Source: Chitinophaga lutea (GTDB taxonomy: Bacteria; Bacteroidota; Bacteroidia; Chitinophagales; Chitinophagaceae). Taken from it: a stretch of DNA of 64,000 nt. Below, in pieces: positions 1 to 9,722 of the stretch. The notes beneath the pieces were generated by a model, which did no database searches, was not told the DNA's origin, and saw nothing but the letters and a program-made list of their open reading frames with translations. The stretch covers positions 248,001 to 312,000 of the forward strand of contig NZ_RPDH01000001.1 of the NCBI RefSeq assembly GCF_003813775.1, read 5' to 3'. Position numbers and translations under genes: made by a program. Positions within the stretch are counted from its first letter, which is position 1. Each line of letters begins with the position of its first letter.

Positions 1-1373
1 TGCCCCTTCAGCGGCACCCGGCGGATGCTGCCGTCGGCCCGCGGAATTTCCAGCACTTCGGTGGAAGGTTTGCGCACGACGGAAATCTGCAACCGCAGCA
101 TATCGGGCAGGGCAAACCCTTCTCCCCACAATTCCCTTCTCCTTTCCTTGAGTATTTCAGCCACGAGCGCATCCTTCCCCAGCGCACCGCCGGCCAGCGC
201 CGGCAGGCTGCGCTTCACACGCAATTCATTGAGCGCCGCAACGGCCCCTGGCAGGTCGTTCAAACGGGCTTTGCTTTCGGCTTCGACAAGCGCCATTTCG
301 GAAGCGCGCATGAGCACGATGTGGCCGGACTGATCGGGCTTGTTCACGAACTTGGTGTACATCAGCCAGCCCAGCAGCGGGTTGAGGGTATCGGTAACGG
401 GACGGAACAGCTTTTTGCGCACATCTCCTTCCTCAAACAGATCGCGGAAATGCGGGTCGGCCATCACGCTGCGGTAGCCCGTGGCGGGCGTTACGTCGAT
501 GTAACCGAAGAAAGAAGCGCCGCCCAGGTTCTGATCGGCGGCCTGCGGATGGCCCCAGATCCATTCCACGTTGCTCACATCGCTGAAACCGCGGCCGTAT
601 TCTTCCGGCGCCATGATCGGATAACCCTGCCGGGCCTGCCGGGCGCGGGATGCTGCGGAATCCCAGTTTTCCTGCGTCAGGAAGGCGCGGGCCAGCAAAC
701 CGCGCACCACCTGCTGATTGGGGCGGTTTTTCACCACCCGGTTGAATCCCTGCAACAGTGCGTCCGCCTCCCGCAGGTCGGCCAGCACCTGGTTGTACAC
801 TTCTTCCAGCGGCGCGCGGGGTTTGGGTTGGGAAGCCGGGTTGGTAGGCGTGGTATACAGGGGCACCCCTTTGGCGGTTTTATCTTTCGCGTAGGTGAAC
901 TGGTATTGCCGTACGAGGTTAAGGTAGGCGAATGCGCGAAGGGCCAATGCCTGGCCTTTCAGGTGCCGCTTTTCGGTATCCGAGCCGGCAGCGGCGTCTA
1001 CGTTGGCGATAATGTTGTTCGCATTATCGATCACCTTGTACTGGAAGGTCCAGAAAAACAGTGCGCGGCGGGTGGTATTGTCCGACGGGTCGCCGAAGGC
1101 ATGCGTCAGCAGAAAACCGTATACGCCATCGCGCAGCACCGCATCGCTGCCCATCGCCTCCTGCGAAAGCAGGATGGCCGAATAACCGGGATTGTCCTGC
1201 GAGGTGGCCGTTTCCATCAGGTACCGCACCGTGCCGTTCACCAGCGCGTCGATGTTTTTGGTGGTGGCGTAGAGCTCCTTACCCGTCAGGCTGCCGGAAG
1301 GGGATGTTTCGAAAAAGGACTTTTTGCAGGAGAACAAAGTCAGCAGCAATAAGCCCAGGTATATCTTTTTCAT
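1..1373 (-). CDS. SusD/RagB-family outer-membrane lipoprotein (partial, 3' end outside window)
   Basis: This is the substrate-binding lipoprotein partner of the SusC channel encoded just upstream. The reading frame is open from an ATG at 1373 to the window edge, giving at least 457 residues. The start encodes a lipoprotein signal ending LTLFSC, so Cys16 would be lipidated. A helical TPR-type core typical of SusD follows, with segments such as ALALRAFAYLNLVRQYQF and, near the edge, KERRRELWGEGFALPDMLR, both common SusD signatures. It starts 24 bases after the SusC stop and is surely co-transcribed with it. No enzyme gene of the locus is visible, because the operon continues beyond the left edge. 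The ligand cannot be told. The family assignment is secure. Confidence 0.93.
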   Translation of the reverse strand, partial: MKKIYLGLLLLTLFSCKKSFFETSPSGSLTGKELYATTKNIDALVNGTVRYLMETATSQDNPGYSAILLSQEAMGSDAVLRDGVYGFLLTHAFGDPSDNTTRRALFFWTFQYKVIDNANNIIANVDAAAGSDTEKRHLKGQALALRAFAYLNLVRQYQFTYAKDKTAKGVPLYTTPTNPASQPKPRAPLEEVYNQVLADLREADALLQGFNRVVKNRPNQQVVRGLLARAFLTQENWDSAASRARQARQGYPIMAPEEYGRGFSDVSNVEWIWGHPQAADQNLGGASFFGYIDVTPATGYRSVMADPHFRDLFEEGDVRKKLFRPVTDTLNPLLGWLMYTKFVNKPDQSGHIVLMRASEMALVEAESKARLNDLPGAVAALNELRVKRSLPALAGGALGKDALVAEILKERRRELWGEGFALPDMLRLQISVVRKPSTEVLEIPRADGSIRRVPLKG

Positions 1374-1397
1374 GGTTGTTTCGTTTAACTGTTCGCG

Positions 1398-4300
1398 TTA
1401 GAATGTAAGATCGAATCCGAAGGAAATGGTTTTCTGTGCAGGGTAGCGGTAGAAAGTCACCCCGTCGAGCGCCTGTTCCGGATCGAGGCCTTTGTGTTTG
1501 TAGAAAGTGAACAGGTTTTCGCCCCTGCTGTAAATCCTCACCTGCTGCAAATTGAGCCTGGAAATCCACGTGGCGGGCAGGGAATAACTGAGCCCGATGT
1601 TGCGGAGGCGCGCGTAGGTGGCGTCGTAGAGGAAACGGGTGGATGCGCTGTTCCAGCTGGTGGCGTCTGTAGTGAGGCGCGGCACATCGGTGCGGGTGTT
1701 CTGCGGCGTCCAGCGGCGGAGTATGTCTTTGCTCCAGGTCCTGCCGATGTTATTGCCGTTGTGCGACAGCATCACCTCGTCGAAATCGAGCACTTTCCCG
1801 CCGATGCTGAAAGCCAGCAGGGCGCTCAGTTCGATGCCTTTATAATTGAGCACGGTGTTCACACCGCCCGTGAGGTCGGGCAATGAGCTGCCCACGATGT
1901 ACTGGTCCGCCTGGGCATACACGCTCGTGGTGGTGCGGCCTTTGAGAATGCGCTGGCCGTTGGGGCCGGTTTCGTACTCGTTTTTATACCAAAGCGGCAA
2001 ACCGGTGGCGGCGTCCACACCCGCCCATTCGCGGATGAAGAAGTCGTACACGGAACCCCCTTCCGTCAGTTTTTTGGTAGGCCCGATCACGGACGTATTC
2101 GCCGGGATGATCTCTTTCTGCGGCAGCGCGGTGATCTTGTTTTTATATGCGCCCAGGTTCACACCAAGGTCCCATTTGATATCTTTCGTGAGCACCGGGG
2201 TGGTTTGCAACTGCAGGTCGAAGCCCGTGTTTTTGAGCGAACCGATATTGTCGTCGATGGCGCCGAAACCCAGCGAAGGTGCGAGCGGCCGCTGGTAAAG
2301 CAGGTCGCGGGAGCTGCGCTCGAAATATTCGGCGGAGAAAATGATGCGGTTGTTGAGAAATGCGGCGTCGATGCCCGCGTTGAAGTTGAGGTTGGTTTCC
2401 CATTTAAGGCCGGGCGTGGGCAGGCGCGAAGTGATGGCGCCGGCTTCCCCCAGGCTGTTGTAGATCGAATACAGGTCCTGGTACTGGTAATAGCCGCCGA
2501 GGTTATCGTTCCCCTGCGCGCCATAGCTGGCGCGTGCCTTCAGCACGTCCAGCCATGAGGGGGCCGTGAAGAAGTTTTCTTTCGTCACCGTCCAGGAAGC
2601 GCCGACCGACCAGAAGTTGCCCCAGCGGGAATCCGGGTGGAAGCGGGAGGAGCCGTCGCGGCGGAAACTCCCTGAAAGGAAATATTTATCTGCGTAGCTG
2701 TAATCCACTTTGGCGAGGTAGCTGGCCAGTTTATAATCGTCCGCGCTGCCGCTGAAACCGGTGATGATGGAGGCCGCCGAAGGTTCTTCCTTGCCGAGGA
2801 AACCGAAGTTGTTTTTGCTGCCGGAAAGGCCGGTGCTGTTAAGGATGTACACCTCCTGCCCTGCCAGCACGTTCACGGCATGCTGCTGTTTGACACGGAA
2901 GGAATAATCCAGGAAATTATTCACGGTGTAGGCCAGGAAACGTGTATCACTTTTACTCACGGAGCCGCGGGTACTGATACCGCCGCCGAATTGCGGGTTG
3001 GTGTAGCTGTGGCTGAGGGTGTTGCTGTAATCGGCGTTGATGCTGCTTTTCAATTTCAGCCCTTCCAGGATATTGAGCTGGATGACGCCGCGGAACGATA
3101 CGATGTCCTGTTTAGTCAGATATTTATTCAGTGCAGCAGAGCCCAGCAGGTTATTGCCGGTGGCGGCCGCACTGGGACGGTAATTCCCGAAGTCGTAGAC
3201 GGGCTGGCCGTTCTGGTCGAGCCTGAGGCTACCGTCCGGGTTGCGTTCGTAGATAGGGTAAATGTTCGGTACGAGGCGGCCGAAGTTCGCGTAGTTGCCC
3301 TGGTTGCTGTCGTCCTGCGGGGGCGCGTCCTGTTTGGAGGAGCTAAGCGCTACGTTGACGCCTGTCTCGAACCATTTGTTCACTTTCGCGTGGTAGTTGA
3401 CGCGACTGTTGAAGCGGGTGAAACCCGAGCCGATGATAAATCCTTCATCGTTGAGGTAGCCGGCGGATACGAAGTATTTGCTGTTGTCCCCGCCGCCGCT
3501 TACGTTAAGGTCTACCTGCTGGCGGATGCCCCTGCGCTGGGTCGATTCGCACCAATCGTCCGTCCACAGCGGCACGGCGCCCGCCGCCAGTTTACCATCG
3601 ATGCCCACCGGCAGGGGATATTTCGGGCCGAAGGGATTGATCTTGAGCGTGCTCACCAGGTTATCCGTGGCATACTGCGCGGCCGCGGCCGGCGTTCTGC
3701 CGCCGTCGAGCTGTTTGTTGCGCAGCGCTTCCCATTGCAGTTCGAAATATTCCTTCGCGTCGAGTTTATCATAATCATCCACCGCGCGTTTCGAAAAGCC
3801 GGTGCTGGCGCTGAGGCTCACTACCGGTTTTGCGTTGAGGCGGCCCTGTTTGGTGGTGATGATGATCACCCCGTTGGCGCCACGCGAGCCGTAGAGGGCG
3901 CTGGCGGCGGCGTCTTTCAGTACGCTCACCGACTGTACATCTGCCGGGTTGATGCTGTTAATGTTGCCCGAAAAGGGCACGCCGTCCACCACGTACAGCG
4001 GGTCGCTCGAGGCATTGATGGAGCCGATGCCCCGGATGCGGATGGCCGCGTTGCTGCCCGGCTGGCCCGCGGAGGCGACGGACTGCACGCCCGGTACCGC
4101 GCCCTGCAGGGCGCGGCTGATGCTCGACACCTGCTGGCGGGCAATGTCTTTCGCATTCACCACGGACGCCGAGCCCGTGTAGGATATTTTATTGGCGGTG
4201 CCGTAGGCCACTACCAGCACTTCATTGAGGGTGGCCGAACCTGACAGCGTAACATTGAGCACATCGCCGGTAACGGGCTGTTCGCTGGCCTGGTAACCGG

Positions 4301-4520
4301 TGTAGCTGAATACGAGCACAGCTCCTTTAGCCGGCACGGTGATGGCATAGCGCCCGCCCGCGTCGGTAACAGCGCCGGTATTGGCCCCTTTGAGGCGTAC
4401 GGAGGCGCCGGGAAGGGCCGCCTGATCGGAAGCCCTCACGATGCCGGTTACACGTTTTTCCTGCGCAATAGCAGTTTGCACGGCTATCAGCAGAACGAGA
4501 AAGCAGATAAAATTTTTCAT
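1398..4520 (-). CDS. SusC/RagA-family TonB-linked outer-membrane transporter
   Basis: This is a TonB-dependent channel for large nutrients, about 1040 residues, which pairs with the SusD lipoprotein downstream. I place the start at the ATG at 4520 (MKNFICFLVLLIAVQTAIA), which opens directly into a signal peptide; an in-frame extension to 4538 would spoil it. Domains in order are the signal (1-19), a carboxypeptidase-regulatory-like beta domain (about 20-100), a plug domain carrying the SusC signature LYGSRGANGVIIITTK (about 210-230), and a long beta-barrel ending in an aromatic-terminated strand (FGFDLTF). There is no STN signalling domain, so this copy is not expected to talk to a FecR anti-sigma factor, unlike the second SusC in the window. 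A good promoter lies about 140 bases upstream. Confidence 0.95.
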   Translation of the reverse strand: MKNFICFLVLLIAVQTAIAQEKRVTGIVRASDQAALPGASVRLKGANTGAVTDAGGRYAITVPAKGAVLVFSYTGYQASEQPVTGDVLNVTLSGSATLNEVLVVAYGTANKISYTGSASVVNAKDIARQQVSSISRALQGAVPGVQSVASAGQPGSNAAIRIRGIGSINASSDPLYVVDGVPFSGNINSINPADVQSVSVLKDAAASALYGSRGANGVIIITTKQGRLNAKPVVSLSASTGFSKRAVDDYDKLDAKEYFELQWEALRNKQLDGGRTPAAAAQYATDNLVSTLKINPFGPKYPLPVGIDGKLAAGAVPLWTDDWCESTQRRGIRQQVDLNVSGGGDNSKYFVSAGYLNDEGFIIGSGFTRFNSRVNYHAKVNKWFETGVNVALSSSKQDAPPQDDSNQGNYANFGRLVPNIYPIYERNPDGSLRLDQNGQPVYDFGNYRPSAAATGNNLLGSAALNKYLTKQDIVSFRGVIQLNILEGLKLKSSINADYSNTLSHSYTNPQFGGGISTRGSVSKSDTRFLAYTVNNFLDYSFRVKQQHAVNVLAGQEVYILNSTGLSGSKNNFGFLGKEEPSAASIITGFSGSADDYKLASYLAKVDYSYADKYFLSGSFRRDGSSRFHPDSRWGNFWSVGASWTVTKENFFTAPSWLDVLKARASYGAQGNDNLGGYYQYQDLYSIYNSLGEAGAITSRLPTPGLKWETNLNFNAGIDAAFLNNRIIFSAEYFERSSRDLLYQRPLAPSLGFGAIDDNIGSLKNTGFDLQLQTTPVLTKDIKWDLGVNLGAYKNKITALPQKEIIPANTSVIGPTKKLTEGGSVYDFFIREWAGVDAATGLPLWYKNEYETGPNGQRILKGRTTTSVYAQADQYIVGSSLPDLTGGVNTVLNYKGIELSALLAFSIGGKVLDFDEVMLSHNGNNIGRTWSKDILRRWTPQNTRTDVPRLTTDATSWNSASTRFLYDATYARLRNIGLSYSLPATWISRLNLQQVRIYSRGENLFTFYKHKGLDPEQALDGVTFYRYPAQKTISFGFDLTF

Positions 4521-4663
4521 GGTTCGTTTTTTAGGCAATAGATTCCTGTTCAGCAGTTGCTGTTATTTTTTTTCGGAAAAAGAAGAGAAAGATTGGTTGG
4601 TTCTTTCTTTGGCGCATAGTTCCGCCGGGCCTCTATGCCAGGCCGGCGTAGTTGTTTACGGTA

Positions 4664-4695
4664 CAAATGTATAAAGCCCGGATATAATAACCAAG
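4664..4695 (-). promoter_or_regulatory. Bacteroidota-type promoter of the first susCD operon
   Basis: Reading the minus strand, a -33-like CTTG (4695-4692) is separated by 20 bases from TACATTTG (4671-4664), a perfect TANNTTTG -7 box. Transcription would begin near 4657, giving an untranslated leader of about 137 bases before susC. The rest of the 500-base gap between susC and the desaturase (4521-5020) shows only the desaturase promoter and no gene. Confidence 0.65.
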
Positions 4696-4984
4696 TTATC
4701 CTACCTGTTTTGTAGACTTTTTATTTGAACGGTTGGAAAGTGATTAGATGAGGATCATGAACGCTGCCAAATAAAAAACGATGGCGGGAAAGCGGAATTC
4801 TTTTTGGAACCGTAACATGGTGCCACATGCATCCGCAGGATTGAGCATGAAATTTGCGTATTAAGCGACGGGCATCCGCAATCGGCGCCCTCCCGCCCAT
4901 CCTCCCGAAAAGTTAAATCAATGTTAAAAATCCCGTTTTAAATACTGTCGGGGTTTCCAGGGAGGCGGACCGGTGACCACAATC

Positions 4985-5016
4985 ATTGCTCGTTAACGAA
5001 ACGGGTTTTACTTTTG
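4985..5016 (+). promoter_or_regulatory. Promoter of the desaturase gene
   Basis: ATTG (4985-4988), a 20-base spacer and TACTTTTG (5009-5016) match the Bacteroidota promoter pattern. The expected start of transcription lies at or beside the ATG at 5021, so the message is probably leaderless or nearly so. Confidence 0.6.
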
Positions 5017-5020
5017 ACAT

Positions 5021-5896
5021 ATGAACAACACAAAACCGACAGAGAAAGGCACGAACTGGCTTCATGAACTGGATTTCATCGGGATACACTTCGTCCCGCT
5101 ACTCGCCTTCTTTACGCACGTCACTGCGTTCGACTGGATTCTATGTGCCGTATTGTATTTCGTACGGATGTTTTTTGTGACCGGTGGTTATCACCGTTAT
5201 TTCTCGCACCGATCGTACAAGACCTCGCGGTTCTTTCAATTCATACTCGCCTTCGGCGCACAGAGCAGCTTTCAGAAAGGCGCACTCTGGTGGGCCGCCA
5301 ATCACCGTGTGCACCACAAACACAGCGACACGGAAGAAGATCCGCATTCCGCCAAAATATATGGCTTCTGGCATGCGCATATCGGCTGGATCATGGACAA
5401 GGAACATAAAGAAACCCGTTATGACCTGATCAAAGACATGAAACATCCGGAACTGTTCTGGTTGAATAAATACCACTTCGTACCGCCGTTAATACTGGCC
5501 GTGCTCGTGTATTTTATCGGCAACAAGGTGAACGGCGCGGGCTGGTTCGACTGGCCGGCCGGACTGTCTACCCTCTTCATCGGGTTCTTCCTGAGCACCA
5601 TCCTGCTGTTTCACGGCACCTTCACCATCAACTCCCTGATGCACACCATCGGGCGGCCCCGTTACAAAACCGGCGATGAATCGCGCAACAGCTTCATCCT
5701 GGCCCTGGTAACGCTTGGGGAAGGCTGGCACAACAACCACCACTATTACCAGAGCGCCGCAAGGCAGGGATTCTACTGGTGGGAGGTCGACATCACCTAT
5801 TACATCATCCGTATGCTGGGCTGGATGGGCATTGTATGGGACATCCGCGGGGTGCCCGAAAAAGTGAAGGAAAGCAATAAAGTAACGGAAGCATAA
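5021..5896 (+). CDS. Acyl-CoA/acyl-lipid delta-9 fatty acid desaturase
   Basis: A 291-residue integral membrane di-iron desaturase that introduces a double bond into fatty acyl chains. The three histidine boxes of the stearoyl-CoA desaturase family are all present: HRYFSH (His58-His63), HRVHH (His95-His99) and HNNHH (His237-His241). Hydrophobic stretches near residues 20-55, 72-85 and 150-200 give the usual four membrane passes. Length and box spacing are normal for the bacterial DesC/OLE1-like group. The gene stands alone, with its own promoter and a strong terminator 22 bases after the stop. Cold or membrane-fluidity control is plausible from the family but not visible here. Confidence 0.93.
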   Translation: MNNTKPTEKGTNWLHELDFIGIHFVPLLAFFTHVTAFDWILCAVLYFVRMFFVTGGYHRYFSHRSYKTSRFFQFILAFGAQSSFQKGALWWAANHRVHHKHSDTEEDPHSAKIYGFWHAHIGWIMDKEHKETRYDLIKDMKHPELFWLNKYHFVPPLILAVLVYFIGNKVNGAGWFDWPAGLSTLFIGFFLSTILLFHGTFTINSLMHTIGRPRYKTGDESRNSFILALVTLGEGWHNNHHYYQSAARQGFYWWEVDITYYIIRMLGWMGIVWDIRGVPEKVKESNKVTEA

Positions 5897-5918
5897 TATT
5901 CGATCGATCAACACATTG

Positions 5919-5953
5919 AGCGCAGGATGGATGACCATCCTGCGCTTTTTTTT
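5919..5953 (+). terminator. Rho-independent terminator after the desaturase
   Basis: A perfect 12-bp stem (AGCGCAGGATGG / CCATCCTGCGCT) with a four-base loop ATGA is followed by a run of eight T. Confidence 0.92.
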
Positions 5954-6059
5954 ACCCTTCCCCGATACGTCCCGCCTGTATCTGCAATTTTTTTTTAATA
6001 ACTTACGGAACCAACTGAACGAGCACAAACAGCGCCTATATCCCTAAATCCTTTATGAT

Positions 6060-7778
6060 ATGTCGGAAAAACCTGTCATTAATTGCCACACGCACATTTT
6101 TACGGGCGACAGTGTGCCGCCCTGGCTGGCCAAGCAGTTCGTTCCATGGCCCTTCTACTTCCTGTTGCCTGTTACCGGCCTGGTGAGGCTCTGCCGGGCC
6201 TGGTTCCGCGGCCCGCACCGCTGGCGGCACCATTCCTGGCACAAGAAGATTTCCCGGGCTTTATACCGTTGCTGGATACTGCTGCGGCGTAACTACATCA
6301 TCTCGATACTGCATACCATATCGGGCATCGTGCTCACCTATCACGTACTGTTTTTCATCTGGGACTGGCTCGGCCGGTGGATGAGCCCGGAAGGATGGCT
6401 GGCCGGGAAGATCGGCGCGCTGCGGGCCCTGCTCGAATCGTGGAAGCTGGTGGTGCCCATCGGCAATACCTGGCTACAGCTGTTATGCCTGGTGGTATTG
6501 CTGACGATGTTCCCCTCGGGCCGCAACTTCCTGTTTTTTATCCTGCGTAAATCGTGGAAGTTCCTCCGGAGCTTACCGGGCGAACAAACCCTGCGGCTGT
6601 TGCAGCGGTACATGAACCTGGGGCGGTTTTCGTTCCATGAAAAACAAAGCACCATCCTGGGCCGGTTGATCCGCCAGTATGAAAAAGGCACGCAGTTCAT
6701 TGTGCTGCCGATGGACATGGATTATATGGGCGCGGGGAAAGCGCCGGTGCCTTACCTCGAACAACTCGAGGAGCTCGGCAAACTGAAGAAGAAACCGGAG
6801 CTGAAAGATATCATCCATCCTTTTGTATTCGCCGACCCGCGGCGCATGGAAAAAGAACCAGGTTATTTCCGTTACCATGTCGTGAACGGGCGGATCGTGC
6901 TCGACGACTGCATCCTCAAAACCTGCCTCGAAGAACAGGCGTTCGCCGGCATCAAGATCTATCCCGCATTGGGCTATTTTCCTTTCGACGCCCGGCTGCT
7001 GCCGTTGTACAAATACGCGGCGGATAATGAGATCCCCGTGATGACGCATTGCATCAAAGGCACGATCTTTTACCGCGGCAAAAAACAGAAAGCCTGGGAC
7101 GAACATCCCGTTTTCAAACAGGCGATGGGGCAGGGTGAATACCAGCCATTGCTGTTGCCGCAGAAAAAAGCCATCGACTACACGCTCAACTTCACCCACC
7201 CGCTGAATTACCTCTGCCTGCTGCACCCCGGACTGTTGAAAGAACTGGTGGACAAAGACCCGGTGTTGCATCCCGTATTCGGCTACGACCCTGCCACCGG
7301 CGCGATGACGCAAAACCTGGAGCATCTGAAAATCTGCTTCGGGCATTTCGGCGGGGAAGATCAATGGGAGCGCTTCTTCGAGCACGACCGGGAGAACTAC
7401 GCCGCGCGGCTGTTCACCCATCCCGAGCGCGGCCTTGAATTCCTGACGGATGGCGACGGCGCACCGGCGCCAGGCAAACCCGAACAGGTATGGAAAGGCG
7501 TGGACTGGTACACCATCATTTGCAGCCTGATGCTGCAATACGAGCATGTATACGCCGATATCAGTTACATCCTCCATGATGGGGAAGCCGTGTTCCCGCT
7601 GCTGAAACAAACGCTGCAGCACCCCAGATTAAAGACGCGGGTGCTGTACGGCACCGATTTTTACGTGGTGCGCAACCATAAAAGCGACAAAAACCTGCAT
7701 GCGCTGATGCTCACCGGTTTGTCGGACGCCGAATTCGATCTTATTGCCCGCATCAATCCAACTGATTATCTTAGATAA
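6060..7778 (+). CDS. Membrane-associated amidohydrolase (metal-dependent hydrolase, amidohydrolase_2-like)
   Basis: A 572-residue member of the amidohydrolase TIM-barrel superfamily with an unusual membrane insert. The first metal motif is at the very start (NCHTHIF, His10 and His12). Later ligand candidates are His330 (MTHCIKG), His429 (CFGHFGG) and Asp533 (YGTDFY), in the order expected for strands 1, 5, 6 and 8. Between the first motif and the rest of the barrel lie two strongly hydrophobic segments, about residues 80-104 and 137-165, flanked by basic stretches, so the enzyme is probably anchored in the inner membrane. The substrate is not recognisable. The stop codon abuts the ATG of the gamma-glutamyltransferase-like gene, so the two are translated from one message. 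Confidence 0.75.
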   Translation: MSEKPVINCHTHIFTGDSVPPWLAKQFVPWPFYFLLPVTGLVRLCRAWFRGPHRWRHHSWHKKISRALYRCWILLRRNYIISILHTISGIVLTYHVLFFIWDWLGRWMSPEGWLAGKIGALRALLESWKLVVPIGNTWLQLLCLVVLLTMFPSGRNFLFFILRKSWKFLRSLPGEQTLRLLQRYMNLGRFSFHEKQSTILGRLIRQYEKGTQFIVLPMDMDYMGAGKAPVPYLEQLEELGKLKKKPELKDIIHPFVFADPRRMEKEPGYFRYHVVNGRIVLDDCILKTCLEEQAFAGIKIYPALGYFPFDARLLPLYKYAADNEIPVMTHCIKGTIFYRGKKQKAWDEHPVFKQAMGQGEYQPLLLPQKKAIDYTLNFTHPLNYLCLLHPGLLKELVDKDPVLHPVFGYDPATGAMTQNLEHLKICFGHFGGEDQWERFFEHDRENYAARLFTHPERGLEFLTDGDGAPAPGKPEQVWKGVDWYTIICSLMLQYEHVYADISYILHDGEAVFPLLKQTLQHPRLKTRVLYGTDFYVVRNHKSDKNLHALMLTGLSDAEFDLIARINPTDYLR

Positions 7779-9671
7779 ATGAAAGTTACCTGTCTATTCC
7801 TGCTGCTGGCCGCGCCCATCCTGTTACAGGCGCAGCCCGTCCAGACCCAGAAACCGCCGCTGCACGGCAAACACTGGATGGCCATCACCGGCAAGCCGCT
7901 TGCCGCCACCGCCGGCGCCGCCATTTTCCAGCAGGGCGGCAACGCCGTAGACGCGGCCTGCGCCATGCTGGCGGCCACCTGTACCATGTGGGACGTGCTC
8001 AGCTGGGGCGGGGAAACACAGGCGCTGATCTACAACCCGAAAACCGGGAAAGTGATTGCCCTCAACGCCCTCGGTGTTGCGCCCACCGGCGCCACGCCCG
8101 CCTACTATCGATCGAAAGGCCATGCCTTCCCGCCGGAATACGGTCCCCTTGCCGCCGTTACGCCCGGCACACCCGGCGGCATCTGCCATATGCTGGCCAA
8201 TTACGGCACCATGAGCCTTGCGCAGGTGCTGGCCCCCGCCATTGAAATGGCAAAGGGTTATCCCATCGAAGCGCAGACCGCCAACATGATCGAAAGGGAG
8301 AAAAACCTCATCAAAACCTGGCCTTACAGCAAAAACGTGTTCCTCACCCATCCTGGTGAAAAAAGGGAAGCACCCGAAGCGGGCGAGATATTCGTACAGC
8401 AGGACCTGCTCGCCACCCTCAACAAAATGGTGGAAGCGGAACGGGAGGCCCTGAAAAAGAAAAAGAGCCGGAAAGAGGCGATCATGGCGGCGTACGACAG
8501 GTTTTACAAAGGCGACATCGCCCGTGAATTCGTGCGGGGCAGCCGTGAACAGGGCGGCCTCATCACCATGGAAGACCTCGCCCGGTGGAAGCCCATCGAA
8601 GAAGAACCGCTGCATGTAAACTACAAAGGCATCGACGTATACAAGCTCCAGGAATGGACGCAGGGGCCCATGCTGCTGCAAAGCCTCAACATCCTCGAAA
8701 ATTTCGACCTGAAGAGCATGGGGTACAATTCCACGGCGTACATCCATACGCTGTACCAGGCCATGAACCTCGCCTTCGCCGACCGCGACTTTTATTACGG
8801 CGATCCTTATTTCTCTAAAACACCCATCAAAGGCCTGCTGAGCAAAGAATATGCGAAACAACGTGCGGCACAGCTCAACAAAACGAAAAACGATGCTTCA
8901 GTTGCGCCCGGCGACCCCTATCCTTTTGAAGGCAGACAAAATCCCTTCCTGCCCCTGTTAAAGGAACGCAACAGGCTGTTCAACGCCACACCCGCCGAAC
9001 AACCCGGCAACGTGGTGCCCAAACACGACGTGGTAGCCTATCACGATGATGCGGCATACCACGACCGCCTCTGGCGCGGCACCACCAGCGTGGAAGCCGC
9101 GGATGCGGAAGGCTGGGTTGTGTCGATCACCCCCAGCGGCGGATGGCTTCCCGCCTGCATCGCCGGCCGCACCGGCGTGGGTATGAGCCAGCGGGCACAG
9201 AGTTTCGTGCTCGACTCGGTGCTCAACCCCTTCAACGTCATTGCTCCGGGCAAACGCCCCCGCGTCACCCTTACGCCTTCCATGGCGCTGAAAGACGGAA
9301 AACCTTTTTTGTCGTTCGCGGTACAGGGGGGCGATACGCAGGATCAGAACCTGTTACAGTTTTTCCTGAACATGACGGAATTCGGCATGACGGTGCAGCA
9401 AGCTACGGAAGCCGCCAACATCAACAGCGAACAACTCTGGCTCTCCCTCGGCGGCGACAGCATCAAAGCGCGGCTCCCCCGGCCGGGCAGGTTGCTATTG
9501 CACAACGGCACACCGGAAAAAACGAGGAAAGAACTGGAAGGCATGGGATATCAACTCGACTTCAAACCCAGAACCAGCGGGCCGATCAATGCGATATACT
9601 TCGACCGGAAACATGGAAGCTTCTGGGGAGGGAGCAGTAACCACGGGGAGGATTATGGGATTGGGTGGTGA
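7779..9671 (+). CDS. Gamma-glutamyltransferase family protein (secreted Ntn hydrolase)
   Basis: A 630-residue exported member of the gamma-glutamyltransferase family, which hydrolyses or transfers gamma-glutamyl or related amide groups. A signal peptide (MKVTCLFLLLAAPILLQAQP) opens the protein. The family start GGNAVDAACAMLAA is clear. The autoprocessing and nucleophile threonine is probably Thr435 in RGTTSVEAAD, which would split the precursor into parts of about 434 and 196 residues. In the small subunit the classical GSPGG loop is replaced by QGGDTQDQN, a GGDxQ pattern that I associate with the YwrD/HpxW-like branch rather than true glutathione-cleaving enzymes. The substrate is therefore uncertain. 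The gene directly follows the membrane amidohydrolase with no gap, which suggests a joint hydrolytic pathway. Confidence 0.85.
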   Translation: MKVTCLFLLLAAPILLQAQPVQTQKPPLHGKHWMAITGKPLAATAGAAIFQQGGNAVDAACAMLAATCTMWDVLSWGGETQALIYNPKTGKVIALNALGVAPTGATPAYYRSKGHAFPPEYGPLAAVTPGTPGGICHMLANYGTMSLAQVLAPAIEMAKGYPIEAQTANMIEREKNLIKTWPYSKNVFLTHPGEKREAPEAGEIFVQQDLLATLNKMVEAEREALKKKKSRKEAIMAAYDRFYKGDIAREFVRGSREQGGLITMEDLARWKPIEEEPLHVNYKGIDVYKLQEWTQGPMLLQSLNILENFDLKSMGYNSTAYIHTLYQAMNLAFADRDFYYGDPYFSKTPIKGLLSKEYAKQRAAQLNKTKNDASVAPGDPYPFEGRQNPFLPLLKERNRLFNATPAEQPGNVVPKHDVVAYHDDAAYHDRLWRGTTSVEAADAEGWVVSITPSGGWLPACIAGRTGVGMSQRAQSFVLDSVLNPFNVIAPGKRPRVTLTPSMALKDGKPFLSFAVQGGDTQDQNLLQFFLNMTEFGMTVQQATEAANINSEQLWLSLGGDSIKARLPRPGRLLLHNGTPEKTRKELEGMGYQLDFKPRTSGPINAIYFDRKHGSFWGGSSNHGEDYGIGW

Positions 9672-9693
9672 TGGGGATTACCAAAGGCTATTG

Positions 9694-9722
9694 CAAAGCC
9701 CGCACAGGTTGTGCGGGCTTTG
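9694..9722 (+). terminator. Terminator hairpin after the GGT-like gene, shared by convergent genes
   Basis: CAAAGCCCGCACA and TGTGCGGGCTTTG form a 13-bp stem with a three-base loop, followed by a modest T-rich stretch. It lies between the convergent GGT-like gene and the small minus-strand membrane gene and may serve both. Confidence 0.8.

Noticed and set aside
2880..4244. A 454-codon + strand frame opposite the first susC
   Set aside because: It is antisense to a strongly conserved SusC frame and is only the product of its high-G+C codon use.
6573..7622. A 349-codon minus-strand frame opposite the amidohydrolase
   Set aside because: The + strand frame holds the full set of metal motifs, while this one has no recognisable domain.
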